Source: an uncultured Oscillospiraceae bacterium
GTDB lineage: Bacteria; Bacillota; Clostridia; Oscillospirales; Oscillospiraceae
Assembly: GCA_944387635.1 (NCBI GenBank)
Contig: CALXFT010000007.1
Location: 1 to 54,757, forward strand
Reading direction: 5' to 3'
DNA length: 54,757 bases
Shown here in pieces: positions 7,628-14,848 of the stretch. Position numbers and translations under genes: made by a program. The notes beneath the pieces are model-generated. The model saw nothing but the letters and a program-made list of their open reading frames with translations, was not told the DNA's origin and did no database searches. Within the stretch, counting starts at the first letter, position 1. The number at the start of each line of letters is the position of its first letter.

Positions 7628-8626
7628 ATGGCTTTGTTTGAAGGTTACGAAAGAAAGATCGACAAGATCAACGGCGTCCTGGCTCAGTACGGCCTGAACT
7701 CCGTGGAGGAGTGCCGGGAGATCTGCCAGGCCAAGGGCTTCGACCCCTACGAGATCGTCAAGGGCATTCAGCCCATCGCCTTTGAGGACGTGGCCTGGGC
7801 CTACTGCATGGGCGCCGCCATCGCTCTGAAGAAGGACGTCAAGACTGCCGCCGAGGCCGCCGAGGCCATCGGCATCGGCCTGCAGGCTTTCTGCATCCCC
7901 GGCTCCGTCGCCGAGGACCGGAAGGTCGGCCTGGGCCATGGCAACCTGGGCGCCATGCTCCTGCGGGACGAGACCAAGTGCTTCGCCTTCCTGGCCGGCC
8001 ACGAGTCCTTCGCCGCCGCCGAAGGCGCCATCGGCATTGCCCGCTCCGCCAACAAGGCCCGTAAGGAGCCCCTGCGGGTCATCCTGAACGGCCTGGGCAA
8101 GGACGCCGCTCAGATCATCTCCCGCATCAACGGCTTTACCTATGTGCAGACCCAGTTCGACTACTACACCGGCGAGCTGAAGGTGGTCCGTGAGATCCCC
8201 TACTCCGACGGTGAGCGGGCCGCCGTCCGCTGCTACGGCGCCGACGACGTCCGTGAGGGCGTGGCCATCATGCACAAGGAAGGCGTGGACGTTTCCATCA
8301 CCGGCAACTCCACCAACCCCACCCGGTTCCAGCACCCCGTTGCCGGCACCTATAAGAAAGAGTGCGTCGAGCAAGGCAAGAAGTACTTCTCCGTGGCCTC
8401 CGGCGGCGGCACCGGCCGTACCCTGCACCCGGACAACATGGCCGCCGGTCCCGCTTCCTACGGCATGACCGACACCATGGGCCGTATGCACTCCGACGCC
8501 CAGTTCGCCGGCTCCTCCTCCGTACCCGCCCACGTGGAAATGATGGGCTTCCTGGGCGCGGGCAACAATCCCATGGTCGGTATGACCGTCTCCGTGGCGG
8601 TTGCTGTGGAAGAGAGCTTGAAGTAA
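7628..8626 (+). CDS. GGGtGRT protein
   Basis: 332 residues with the family signature GGGTGRTLHPDNMAAGPASYG near residue 258, hence the name. Other conserved stretches include GSVAEDRKVGLGHGNLGAMLL and GNSTNPTRFQHPVAGTYKKE. The molecular function is not established; the constant pairing with an Fe-S scaffold gene suggests a role in cluster or cofactor metabolism. RBS GAGGA lies just ahead of the ATG. The last 18 codons are repeated, with synonymous changes, at 8723-8776. Confidence 0.9.
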   Translation: MALFEGYERKIDKINGVLAQYGLNSVEECREICQAKGFDPYEIVKGIQPIAFEDVAWAYCMGAAIALKKDVKTAAEAAEAIGIGLQAFCIPGSVAEDRKVGLGHGNLGAMLLRDETKCFAFLAGHESFAAAEGAIGIARSANKARKEPLRVILNGLGKDAAQIISRINGFTYVQTQFDYYTGELKVVREIPYSDGERAAVRCYGADDVREGVAIMHKEGVDVSITGNSTNPTRFQHPVAGTYKKECVEQGKKYFSVASGGGTGRTLHPDNMAAGPASYGMTDTMGRMHSDAQFAGSSSVPAHVEMMGFLGAGNNPMVGMTVSVAVAVEESLK

Positions 8627-8722
8627 TTGCTTATCGGACACATTCGCACCCATGGGTAAGGAGGCAACCTGCCACCGGCAGGTTGCGCAGATCCGACTCG
8701 CAATGCCGCGCATTGCTCACCC
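8627..8722. repeat. Palindrome-rich insert between the two copies of the gene end
   Basis: Ninety-odd bases hold an ACCCATGGGT palindrome at about 8650, a perfect GCAACCTGCC-ACC-GGCAGGTTGC hairpin, and a GCAATG-CCGCG-CATTGC hairpin. The start (TTGCTTATCGGACAC) weakly resembles the family B ends (ATGCTTATCGACTT). No coding potential is seen. Confidence 0.55.
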
Positions 8723-8776
8723 ATGGTCGGCATGACCGTGTCTGTTGCCGTGGCTGTTGAGGAAAGCCTGAAGTAA
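8723..8776 (+). pseudogene. Displaced second 3' end of the GGGtGRT gene
   Basis: In frame this stretch encodes PMVGMTVSVAVAVEESLK and a TAA stop, identical in protein to the last 18 residues of the intact gene, yet about ten codons differ by synonymous changes. Homology begins sharply at CCCATGG; the upstream bases do not match. There is no start codon context, so it is a gene remnant. Confidence 0.8.
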
Positions 8777-8842
8777 GAGGGCAAGTTCCCTTCTTCTGAA
8801 CGCGAGACATTCAGCCCCCCGGTTTTCTCAAATCAATTGCAT

Positions 8843-8890
8843 GGAAGCACATCCTTTCTGAGAAATCAGATTCGATGTGCTTCCTTTTTT
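8843..8890 (+). terminator. Terminator of the GGGtGRT operon
   Basis: GGAAGCACATC and GATGTGCTTCC form an 11-pair stem followed by six T. It lies after the duplicated gene end, and its T-tract overlaps the stop codon of the convergent small gene. Confidence 0.85.
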
Positions 8891-9188
8891 AGTCCGCGCC
8901 GGTGACGGAACAGAACTGCCCCGGACAGTCGCTGAATATGTCCAGCATCAGCCGGGCTCCCAGGCGGAAGCCGTAGAGAAAATGCTCCTCATTTTCCATC
9001 AGCCAAAGGTCCGTCCGCAGATTGTCCACGGTCTCCATTTGCTGCCTGGCCTCCGGGGACAGGAGCGGGAGCAGCTCGCCGAACTGGGTGGACAGCTGCT
9101 TGGAAACGCCGGCATACTCGCTGCCGGGCCTGACACACCGCTCCGCGGGGGAGATGTTTCCCCGCCATAGATCCTTCAGAACATGCAT
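8889..9188 (-). CDS. DUF6809-like small protein
   Basis: 99 residues from the ATG at 9188, with AAAGGAGG eight bases upstream. The ending HFLYGFRLGARLMLDIF and the start ...LWRGNISPAERCVRPGSEY resemble a family of small clostridial proteins that I recall as DUF6809; the function is unknown. No membrane segment or signal peptide. It is divergent from the HTH gene at 9380 and its promoter spacer holds the ACACTT palindrome, so it is probably controlled by that regulator. Confidence 0.6.
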   Translation of the reverse strand: MHVLKDLWRGNISPAERCVRPGSEYAGVSKQLSTQFGELLPLLSPEARQQMETVDNLRTDLWLMENEEHFLYGFRLGARLMLDIFSDCPGQFCSVTGAD

Positions 9189-9247
9189 GATAATTGCCTC
9201 CTTTTGATTTATGAAATGTGGGTTGGATCGCTCTGGATCACAATATA

Positions 9248-9276
9248 ATAATACACTTGATCTAAGTGTAAATCAA
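9248..9276 (-). promoter_or_regulatory. Leftward promoter with operator in the spacer
   Basis: On the minus strand TTGATT (9271-9276), 17 bases, TATTAT (9248-9253). The spacer is filled by the perfect palindrome at 9253-9269. Confidence 0.7.
9253..9269. promoter_or_regulatory. Operator 1: ACACTT-N5-AAGTGT
   Basis: A perfect six-base inverted repeat around GATCT. A second copy with one changed base is at 9322-9338. Likely binding site of the HTH protein encoded at 9380. Confidence 0.65.
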
Positions 9277-9321
9277 TTCGCGGATTTCACAAGATTTACA
9301 CCGGATTTACGTGTAAATTGG

Positions 9322-9338
9322 ACACTTGAAATAGGTGT
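9322..9338. promoter_or_regulatory. Operator 2: ACACTT-N5-AGGTGT
   Basis: Near-perfect copy of the 9253 palindrome. It overlaps the -35 box of the rightward HTH promoter, so binding there would repress the regulator's own gene. A related TTTACAC/GTGTAAA pair lies between them at about 9295-9317. Confidence 0.65.
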
Positions 9339-9353
9339 AAAATGTGTTATAAT
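9326..9353 (+). promoter_or_regulatory. Rightward promoter of the HTH gene
   Basis: TTGAAA at 9326-9331, 16 bases, TATAAT at 9348-9353, 27 bases ahead of the start codon. Confidence 0.75.
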
Positions 9354-9379
9354 TGCAATAAAATGGAGGAGGTATGTCC

Positions 9380-9610
9380 ATGCCGATAAAATATAAGGTG
9401 GATGTGATTGCCAAATTGAAAGAGGCGGGGTACAACACAAGCACCATCCGCAAAGAAAAAATCATGGGGGAAGCCATGCTTCAAAAAATCAGAAACGGGC
9501 AGATGGTATCCTGGGCAACGCTGGAAACCATATGCTCCCTTTTGGACTGCCAGCCGGGGGACATTGTGGAATTCGTCAAAGAGCCTGCGGAAGAGGCAGG
9601 TCAGACCTAA
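9380..9610 (+). CDS. Small XRE-type HTH regulator
   Basis: 76 residues, start at the ATG at 9380 because GGAGGAGG (9365-9372) is too close to the ATG at 9374. The whole protein is one Cro/C1-type helix-turn-helix (VIAKLKEAGYNTSTIRKEKIM, then TLETICSLLDCQPGDIVEFV), the short 'HTH_26' form. It probably binds the ACACTT-N5-AAGTGT palindromes between it and the divergent gene and so controls both. Followed by a strong terminator. Confidence 0.85.
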   Translation: MPIKYKVDVIAKLKEAGYNTSTIRKEKIMGEAMLQKIRNGQMVSWATLETICSLLDCQPGDIVEFVKEPAEEAGQT

Positions 9611-9613
9611 GCA

Positions 9614-9674
9614 ATAAAAAAACAGCAAGCGCGTCCGATCCGGGAAACCGGGGAAGGCGCGCCTGCTGTTTTTG
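9614..9674. terminator. Bidirectional terminator
   Basis: AAAAACAGCA-AGCGCG and CGCGCCTGCTGTTTTT can pair around a 20-base loop; A and T tracts on both sides allow use in both directions, between the two convergent HTH genes. Confidence 0.75.
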
Positions 9675-9682
9675 TGTGACAC

Positions 9683-9711
9683 GGATTCTCTTTTAAAATC
9701 AAATAGAATAA
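9683..9711 (+). repeat. Family C repeat, left end
   Basis: GGATTCTCTTTTAAAATC followed by A/T-rich sequence; the same 5' end recurs at 13859, 39557 and 50874, and inverted at about 11894. Confidence 0.6.
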
Positions 9712-9723
9712 AAGTGTGAATCC

Positions 9724-9990
9724 CTAGGCTGGAGGAGGATCCTGTGAGTCCGAAGGGCAGCCGTCGAGAAGGGCGTCGTAGGTGGTGTGCAGAGCCTTGC
9801 GGATAGCCCGAAGCTGGCTGGCCTGAATGTTCTGGGTACACCGTTCGATCTTTACCAGACACTCCCGGGTCATGTCGCAGCCGTCGATCTGTAAGATCCG
9901 CACCAGATCCGTCTGCCCTAAGCCCATGCTTTTTCGGATCCTGCGGATGTTGTCTCCGATGCGAAGGTCCTGCTTGATTTTTTGCTCCAT
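9724..9990 (-). CDS. XRE-family HTH regulator
   Basis: 88 residues, start ATG 9990 with GGAG upstream. The N-terminal 65 residues are a Cro/C1 helix-turn-helix (IGDNIRRIRKSMGLGQTDLVRIL ... MTRECLVKIERCTQNIQASQLRAIRKAL). The C-terminal tail is acidic and Pro-rich. It is divergent from a SLOG-domain gene, and two GGACC-N6-GGTCC palindromes lie in the shared intergenic space, the obvious candidate operators. It probably represses itself and the SLOG gene. Confidence 0.85.
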   Translation of the reverse strand: MEQKIKQDLRIGDNIRRIRKSMGLGQTDLVRILQIDGCDMTRECLVKIERCTQNIQASQLRAIRKALHTTYDALLDGCPSDSQDPPPA

Positions 9991-10005
9991 AAAAACACTC
10001 CCAAC

Positions 10006-10023
10006 TGGACCTATTTTGGTCCA
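10006..10023. promoter_or_regulatory. Operator: TGGACC-N6-GGTCCA
   Basis: A perfect palindrome (TGGACC, TATTTT, GGTCCA) 16 bases ahead of the leftward HTH start codon. Confidence 0.6.
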
Positions 10024-10057
10024 TTTGGGTTTATTTTATGAGTGGGTTATGATAGAA

Positions 10058-10076
10058 TGGGACCAGAACGGGTCCA
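10058..10076. promoter_or_regulatory. Operator: TGGGACC-N5-GGGTCCA
   Basis: A second perfect palindrome sharing GGACC-N6-GGTCC with the one at 10006, and lying just downstream of a TATGAT/TAGAAT -10-like region, 25 bases ahead of the rightward gene. Confidence 0.6.
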
Positions 10077-10101
10077 CTTTTTGCATTTAGGCGGTGAAAT
10101 G

Positions 10102-10551
10102 ATGAAAAACTGTTTTCTCTTCGGGCAGGAAGACGCGCCTGAGTCCATCCTGCCGAAACTGGAGGCGGCGCTGGAGCGATATCGCCGGCAGTTGGGAGTT
10201 ACCCGGTTTTATGTGGGCGAAGACGGGGACTTTGACCGCATGGCCGCCGCAGCGGTGATCCGGCTCAGGGAGCGTTATGGGGATGTGGAGCTGTATCTGG
10301 TGACCTCCGTCCACCCGTCGGAGCGTTCCGGGCCACCGGCGCCTGGGTTTGACGGACTGCTGTACCCCCCTCTGGAGAATGTTCCCCGGCGCTATGCCCA
10401 GGAGCGGGCGAACTGCTATATGGTGGATACCTGCCACGTGATTCTCTGCTATGCCCCGGAAAAGGCGGGGAAAGAGCAGAATTTGCTGGCCTATGCCGTG
10501 CACAGAGGGTGGCGGGAGCCGATTTGGATCGAAAATCTGGCCTTTCCCTGA
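10102..10551 (+). CDS. SLOG-superfamily (DUF1273/YpsA-like) protein
   Basis: 149 residues from the ATG at 10102; the ATG at 10099 is equally possible, with AGGCGGTG just upstream. The pattern fits the nucleotide-binding SLOG fold of the DUF1273 group: YVGEDGDFDRMAAAAVIRL, a beta-strand LYLVTSVHP, DGLLYPPLENVPRRYAQERANCYMVD, and VILCYAPEKAGKEQNLLAYA. Such proteins are thought to bind nucleotides or nucleotide-like ligands; no catalytic role can be given. It is paired with a divergent XRE regulator and shared palindromic operators, an arrangement that suggests a small regulated accessory module. Confidence 0.75.
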   Translation: MKNCFLFGQEDAPESILPKLEAALERYRRQLGVTRFYVGEDGDFDRMAAAAVIRLRERYGDVELYLVTSVHPSERSGPPAPGFDGLLYPPLENVPRRYAQERANCYMVDTCHVILCYAPEKAGKEQNLLAYAVHRGWREPIWIENLAFP

Positions 10552-10656
10552 TAAAGGGGCAGGAAAAAGCTGAAAAACCGCATATTCCTCTGGACGCCTG
10601 GGAAATTGCGTGATATAATACTCTTTACTGACGGATGAAAATGAGGACCTGGATCC

Positions 10657-11559
10657 ATGGAAAGAGTAGAGAACACGGCAGTTTCCATTGAATATCACGC
10701 CGATGACTACGGGCTGTTCCCGGCCCAGAGCCGTCGGATCCTGGACTGCCTGGAGCGGGGGGCGCTGAACGGAATCAGCGTCATGCCCAACAGCCCCTAT
10801 CTGAAAAGGGAACTGGAGGAGTTTTACAAGCTGAAGAAGGACGCGGTGGTAACGGTACACCTGAATCTCATGGAGGGCCGGAGCCTTTGCCCACGGGAGC
10901 AGGTCCGCCTGCTGACCAATGCGGACGGCGTCCTCCGGTGCGGCTTCAGCGCTCTGCTGCTGCACTCCCTCCTGCCGGGGAGGAAGGCGTGGAAGGACCA
11001 GGTGAAACGGGAACTCCGGGCTCAGATTCACGCTGTGGCGCAGCTGCTGCCCGCGGACACGCCTCTGCGGCTGGACGGCCATGCCCATTACCACATGGTC
11101 CCGGTGGTGTTTGACGCCATGATGGAGGTTCTGGAGGAGGACCGGGTTCCTGTGGAATACATCCGGATTCCCCGGGAGTATCCGTGGATTTATCTGCGGG
11201 TATGGGGACAGCTGCGGGACATCGCGCCGGTGAATTTCGCGAAGGTGGGGATTCTCAACCTCCTGGCCCTGCGAAACTGCCGCAAGTACCGGGACCGGCT
11301 GGCGTCCATGGAGCGGAAGCTGTTCCTGGGGGTGTTCCTCTCCGGGCGGATGCACCTGGAAAACGTCCGGGCCATTCTGCCCCAGGCGCGGGCTCTGGCC
11401 CGGAAGAAGGGGTGGGGGATCGAGCTTCTCAGCCACCCCGGCGGCGTGTACGAGGAAGCGGACGCGGCGGCTCTGACCAACCGCCAGGACGCGGCCTTCC
11501 TCACCAGCCCCTTACGCCGTATGGAAGCGGACATGCTCATGGCCATGGCACGGAAGTAA
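10657..11559 (+). CDS. ChbG/YdjC-family carbohydrate deacetylase
   Basis: 300 residues. Metal-site motifs of the family are clear: HADDYGLF near residue 14 (Asp and metal), TVHLNLMEGR near residue 68 (His), and DGHAHYHMVP near residue 146. A late SHPGG completes the active site. Family members remove N-acetyl groups from chito-oligosaccharides or HpnK-type lipid substrates. The substrate here cannot be inferred; no chitin genes are adjacent. Start ATG 10657 is preceded by GAGGACC. Monocistronic. Confidence 0.88.
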   Translation: MERVENTAVSIEYHADDYGLFPAQSRRILDCLERGALNGISVMPNSPYLKRELEEFYKLKKDAVVTVHLNLMEGRSLCPREQVRLLTNADGVLRCGFSALLLHSLLPGRKAWKDQVKRELRAQIHAVAQLLPADTPLRLDGHAHYHMVPVVFDAMMEVLEEDRVPVEYIRIPREYPWIYLRVWGQLRDIAPVNFAKVGILNLLALRNCRKYRDRLASMERKLFLGVFLSGRMHLENVRAILPQARALARKKGWGIELLSHPGGVYEEADAAALTNRQDAAFLTSPLRRMEADMLMAMARK

Positions 11560-11974
11560 GGGCGGATCGGCTTCCCGTGAAAGCGCTGTCACGAAGTGAC
11601 TGAGACGGACCCGGTTCTATCTGAGCACCCGAGAAAAACGTACTGCGGTAACGACCTCTCAGTCAAAAATCAAAGATTTTTGCCAAGAAAGCTACGGCGA
11701 ATCCGGTCGCGGCTCTGACTGCCCACTTACGCTGTCATTCACTCCCGCGACTGCGCTTCGCTTACCCCTTCCAGGAGAGCCAAGGGGCGCGCAGGTTTCT
11801 GAGCCGGTACGTGTCCTCTACAATTTTTGCTGTTTAACAGTCGATAAGCATTAAATTTTTAATCCAAATTGATTAAAGATTTTAAAAGAGAATCAGTATG
11901 AATTGTCTGTTCCCATATGCGAAGCCGGAAGCCGTATGTTGTGCGGCTTCCGGCTTGTGTGTCTGCGCGGCGGG
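11560..11974. repeat. Intergenic repeats: family B-like and family C ends
   Basis: No gene is seen. At 11805-11853, read on the minus strand, is ATGCTTATCGACTG, AACAGCAAAAATTG, GGACACGTACCGGCTCAGAAACCTG; the same string, slightly changed, occurs at 14640-14700. At 11850-11894 (minus) is a GGATTCTCTTTTAAAATC family C end. A hairpin of AGCCGGAAGCCG with CGGCTTCCGGCTT lies at 11923-11957, beyond the GT2 gene stop, without a T-tract. GTCAC-GAA-GTGAC at about 11588 is another small palindrome. Confidence 0.6.
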
Positions 11975-13789
11975 TTATTTGGGTGTGGGGTCGCTTCGGA
12001 GCCGGGACAGATTGGGGTTAAAATAGGGATCTGCGGCAATCTCCGGCTTCCACCGGGCCAGGAAGCAGTCGGTTTCGTCTTCAAAGCGCTTCCGGTTCCG
12101 GGACGTAAGGTCGCTGCCCCGGCTGACCGACTCGTGGTGGTACAACTCGGAATAGGGGGTCCACAGGACTTGATAGCCCGCACCGCGAATCCGCAGGCAC
12201 AGGTCCACATCGTTGTAGGCAACGGCGAAGGACTCGTCCATCCCGCCCACCCGGTCCCAGACCCGGCGGGGGACCAGCATGCAGGCCCCGGTGACGGCGG
12301 ACAGGTTCTGCGCGTAGGTCAGACGGCCCATATACCCGGCACTGCCCCTTGGGGCGCGGCTGTGGACGTGTCCGGCGATGCCGGTGAGGCCCAGGATCAC
12401 ACCGGCGTGCTGGACGGTGTCGTCTGGATAGTAGAGCATGGCGCCCACCGCGCCCACGTCCGGCCGTTGGGCGAACATGAGCATTTCCTGGATCCAGTCC
12501 GGTGTGATGACCTCCACGTCGTTGTTCAGCAGGAGCAGATAGGAACCCCTGGCCCCCTCTCGGACGCCGTAGTTGTTGATGGCGGCGTAGTTGAAGGGGC
12601 CTTCCCAGGTCAGGACCCGGATCTTTTCCCCGTCGCTCAGCTCCCGGTAGTACCGGAAGGTCTCCTCCTCCACGCTGTTGTTCTCCAGGATGAGAATCTC
12701 CCAGCGGGGATAGGTGGTTTTTTCCAGAATGGAGTCCACGCAGACCTTCAGCTCCCGGAGGTGATCCTTGTTGGGGATGAGGATGGACACCAGGGGCAGC
12801 TCCTCCAGGCGGTAGGCGATCCGATAGGTACCGGGCAGGGCGGAATCCAGCACAGTGCCCCGCAGGCCCCGGCGGGTCAGATGATCGGAAAGGGCCTGCT
12901 TCGCGTCCTCCGGTTCCGGCTGTTCCCCGTGGACACGGGTATAGTAGAGGACCTGGGGGATGTGCCGGATCAGGCGGGCTTCCTCGGTGAGCCGGAGAAT
13001 CCGGTCGTAGTCCGATCCCGCGGCCCGGACGTGAGAATCCAGCAGGGACCTGTGAAAGGCGGTGAAGCAGTGGATATAGTCGCGGCTTCTCAGGGTGTCC
13101 GGGGCGAAGTCCGGCTTGAACAGGGGGTCAAAGGCGTCCCGGACAGACGTGCGGAAGGCGGCCTCGTCGGTATAGATGAGGTCCGCCCCGGCGCCGCAGA
13201 TCTGCGTCATTGTCTGATACAGGGCGGCTGGGTGCAGAAGATCCCCCTGGCCCAGCAGCCCAAGGTATGTGCCGGAGGCCATGTCCAGACAGGCGTTGAC
13301 CCTCCGGACTCGGTCCGGGGTGGGGTCCAGGGCCAGGAATCGGACCCGGCTGTCTTGGGCGGCGAACCCCTGGCAGATCCGGGCAACGTCCTTCCTGGAG
13401 GAGTCGCTGCCGTCGGCCAGGAGCAGCTCCCAATTGCCGTAGGTCTGGTCCAGGACGGACTGGATCGAATCGCGCAGATCTTCCGGCGGCGGGTTGTACA
13501 GGGGCAGCAGAATGCTGAACCGGACAGCCTGGGGAAATCTGTGGCCGCGCTGCCGCCGCCGTTCCCACGGGGAAACCGGGGTCCGGTAAGCCGGGGAAGT
13601 CCGCTCCAGTCCCAGGGCGGCTCGGACCTTTTCCCAGGTGAGGGAAAGGCCGTTCACCCGGAGGCTGCGCAGCCCCTTGTGAAACAGACGGGGCAGGAGC
13701 CGGCCTTCCTTCCGGGAGCTGGCGTCGGGGCCGTGACAGCCGTCCGGTTTCCGGCGATCGGAGGGAAATGATTTTTCGTCCATAGTCAT
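11975..13789 (-). CDS. Two-domain family 2 glycosyltransferase
   Basis: 604 residues from the ATG at 13789 (GGAG nine bases upstream). Two GT-A domains in tandem: the first opens FSILLPLYNPPPEDL near residue 90 with DLIYTDEAA; the second opens VSILIPNKDHLRELKVCVDSIL near residue 325 with LLLLNNDVEVI as the DxD-like site and ending GYQVLWTPYSELYHHESVSRG. Predicted to be cytoplasmic, with no membrane helix. Such proteins build surface glycans such as rhamnan or O-antigen-like chains. No other polysaccharide gene is adjacent, so the target is unknown. The first domain looks more divergent than the second. Confidence 0.9.
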   Translation of the reverse strand: MTMDEKSFPSDRRKPDGCHGPDASSRKEGRLLPRLFHKGLRSLRVNGLSLTWEKVRAALGLERTSPAYRTPVSPWERRRQRGHRFPQAVRFSILLPLYNPPPEDLRDSIQSVLDQTYGNWELLLADGSDSSRKDVARICQGFAAQDSRVRFLALDPTPDRVRRVNACLDMASGTYLGLLGQGDLLHPAALYQTMTQICGAGADLIYTDEAAFRTSVRDAFDPLFKPDFAPDTLRSRDYIHCFTAFHRSLLDSHVRAAGSDYDRILRLTEEARLIRHIPQVLYYTRVHGEQPEPEDAKQALSDHLTRRGLRGTVLDSALPGTYRIAYRLEELPLVSILIPNKDHLRELKVCVDSILEKTTYPRWEILILENNSVEEETFRYYRELSDGEKIRVLTWEGPFNYAAINNYGVREGARGSYLLLLNNDVEVITPDWIQEMLMFAQRPDVGAVGAMLYYPDDTVQHAGVILGLTGIAGHVHSRAPRGSAGYMGRLTYAQNLSAVTGACMLVPRRVWDRVGGMDESFAVAYNDVDLCLRIRGAGYQVLWTPYSELYHHESVSRGSDLTSRNRKRFEDETDCFLARWKPEIAADPYFNPNLSRLRSDPTPK

Positions 13790-13858
13790 GCTCAAAAACT
13801 CCGCGTCCGCGGCTCTGCCAAGGCTTCAGCGGGGCGGAGCTGTCCTTTCTTTTTATAC

Positions 13859-13912
13859 GGATTCTCTTTTAAAAGCTTTCATCAATCCGGATGATAGCTT
13901 TTATCAAGAAAT
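13859..13912 (+). repeat. Family C repeat
   Basis: GGATTCTCTTTTAAAAGC, then TTTCATC, CAATCC, GGATGATAGC, TTTTATCAAG: a short imperfect palindrome in the space between the GT2 and Nudix genes. Confidence 0.6.
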
Positions 13913-13966
13913 GGTATTTAAAGTATGCGCGGGATGGGACCGGCGGCTTCGGCGTTGGGTTCCCGC

Positions 13967-14587
13967 TTAGTCAAATCGGGTGACCCAGTGGTCAGACCGG
14001 TATGCGTCGAAGCACATTTGGATCTGCCGGACTGTGTTCTTGTCCTCACACAGAGGCGGCAGACCGTCCAGGGGAAAATAGCCGCTGGCAGTGGTCTCAA
14101 GATTGGGCTGAAACCCGCCGCCGAGGCAGGTGCACAGCACAAAGATCTTACAGATCCGGAAGGCGTGGGGCGGATGGTTGTGCCGCTCCCGGTCCTGGAT
14201 GGCGATCACCAGGTCGGCGGAGACCTCCAGGCCGGCCTCCTCCCGGACTTCTTTTACGGTATTCTCCTTAACGGACAGGTGGACGTCGGCCCAGCCGCCG
14301 GGGAGGGACCAGAGCCCGTTGTTTTCCTGGACCAGCAGAATCCGGTCCTCCTGAAAGACCGCGGCCCGGGTATCCAGCTTCGGCGTCTGATATCCGGTCT
14401 CGCAGAAAAACAGGTCTCTGACCTGAGCCTCGGGAAGTCCCGAGGGTTTTACGAGCATTTCGGCGGCGATTTCCCGAATCCGCTGGAATCGCTCCCGGTC
14501 ATAGGGGTCCGGGCTGTAATACAGACCCGCCTGGGCCAGGGCCTGGAGCTCTACCGCCCAGTTGAGCCAATTGTCATGATGCGTCAT
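13967..14587 (-). CDS. Nudix hydrolase with N-terminal hydrolase_N domain
   Basis: 206 residues from the ATG at 14587 with GGAGGATTATCT upstream. Residues 1-60 are the helical N-terminal domain seen in a clostridial Nudix subgroup (NWAVELQALAQAGLYYS). The Nudix box spans GGWADVHLSVKEN..KEVREEAG near residue 95. It departs from the general consensus in the first Glu, as is usual for this subgroup. These enzymes split nucleoside diphosphate-linked compounds; substrate unknown. Single gene, own leader. Confidence 0.9.
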   Translation of the reverse strand: MTHHDNWLNWAVELQALAQAGLYYSPDPYDRERFQRIREIAAEMLVKPSGLPEAQVRDLFFCETGYQTPKLDTRAAVFQEDRILLVQENNGLWSLPGGWADVHLSVKENTVKEVREEAGLEVSADLVIAIQDRERHNHPPHAFRICKIFVLCTCLGGGFQPNLETTASGYFPLDGLPPLCEDKNTVRQIQMCFDAYRSDHWVTRFD

Positions 14588-14639
14588 AGATAATCCTCCC
14601 GGTACCATGTTAATAATTCCCCATCGAAGGCAATAAAAG

Positions 14640-14740
14640 TATACGCTTATCTTTTAACAGCAGAAATTGCAGAGGATACGTATCGGTTCAGAAACCTGTT
14701 CGTCCCTTGCTCCCCCTGTGAAGGGGCGAGCCAAGGCGGC
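14640..14740 (+). repeat. Family B-like repeat
   Basis: ACGCTTATCTTTTAACAGCAG, then ATTGCAGAGGATACGTATCGG and TCAGAAACCTG, then a CCTTGCTCCCCC...GGGGCGAGCCAAGGCGG hairpin. Closely matches the inverted copy at 11765-11853; the GGGGCGAGCCAAGGCGGC core is also in the complete family B element at 18865. Confidence 0.6.
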
Positions 14741-14764
14741 GCGGAACCGGTGGTTGCTGTTTGC

Positions 14765-14802
14765 AAAAAATCCCCTTCTGTACGTCGCGGCAGAAGGGGA
14801 TT
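14765..14802 (-). terminator. Terminator after the YebC gene
   Basis: ATCCCCTTCTG and CAGAAGGGGAT make an 11-pair stem; on the minus strand it runs into TTTTTTG. Confidence 0.88.
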
Positions 14803-14848
14803 CGTATGTCACAGGGAAATGGAAAAGGCGCCGCGGCCCAGGGAGTTT

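Noticed and set aside
6539-8713. A 724-codon open frame on the minus strand
   Set aside because: It runs opposite the Fe-S scaffold and GGGtGRT genes and is caused by their strong codon bias.
11923-11957. Terminator for the GT2 gene
   Set aside because: The stem is strong but neither strand has a T-tract after it, so it is noted only as a hairpin in the intergenic entry.
13967-14587. Loss of function in the Nudix protein because the first Glu of the box is replaced
   Set aside because: The change is usual for the subgroup with an N-terminal hydrolase_N domain (GGWADV type), so it is not taken as inactivation.
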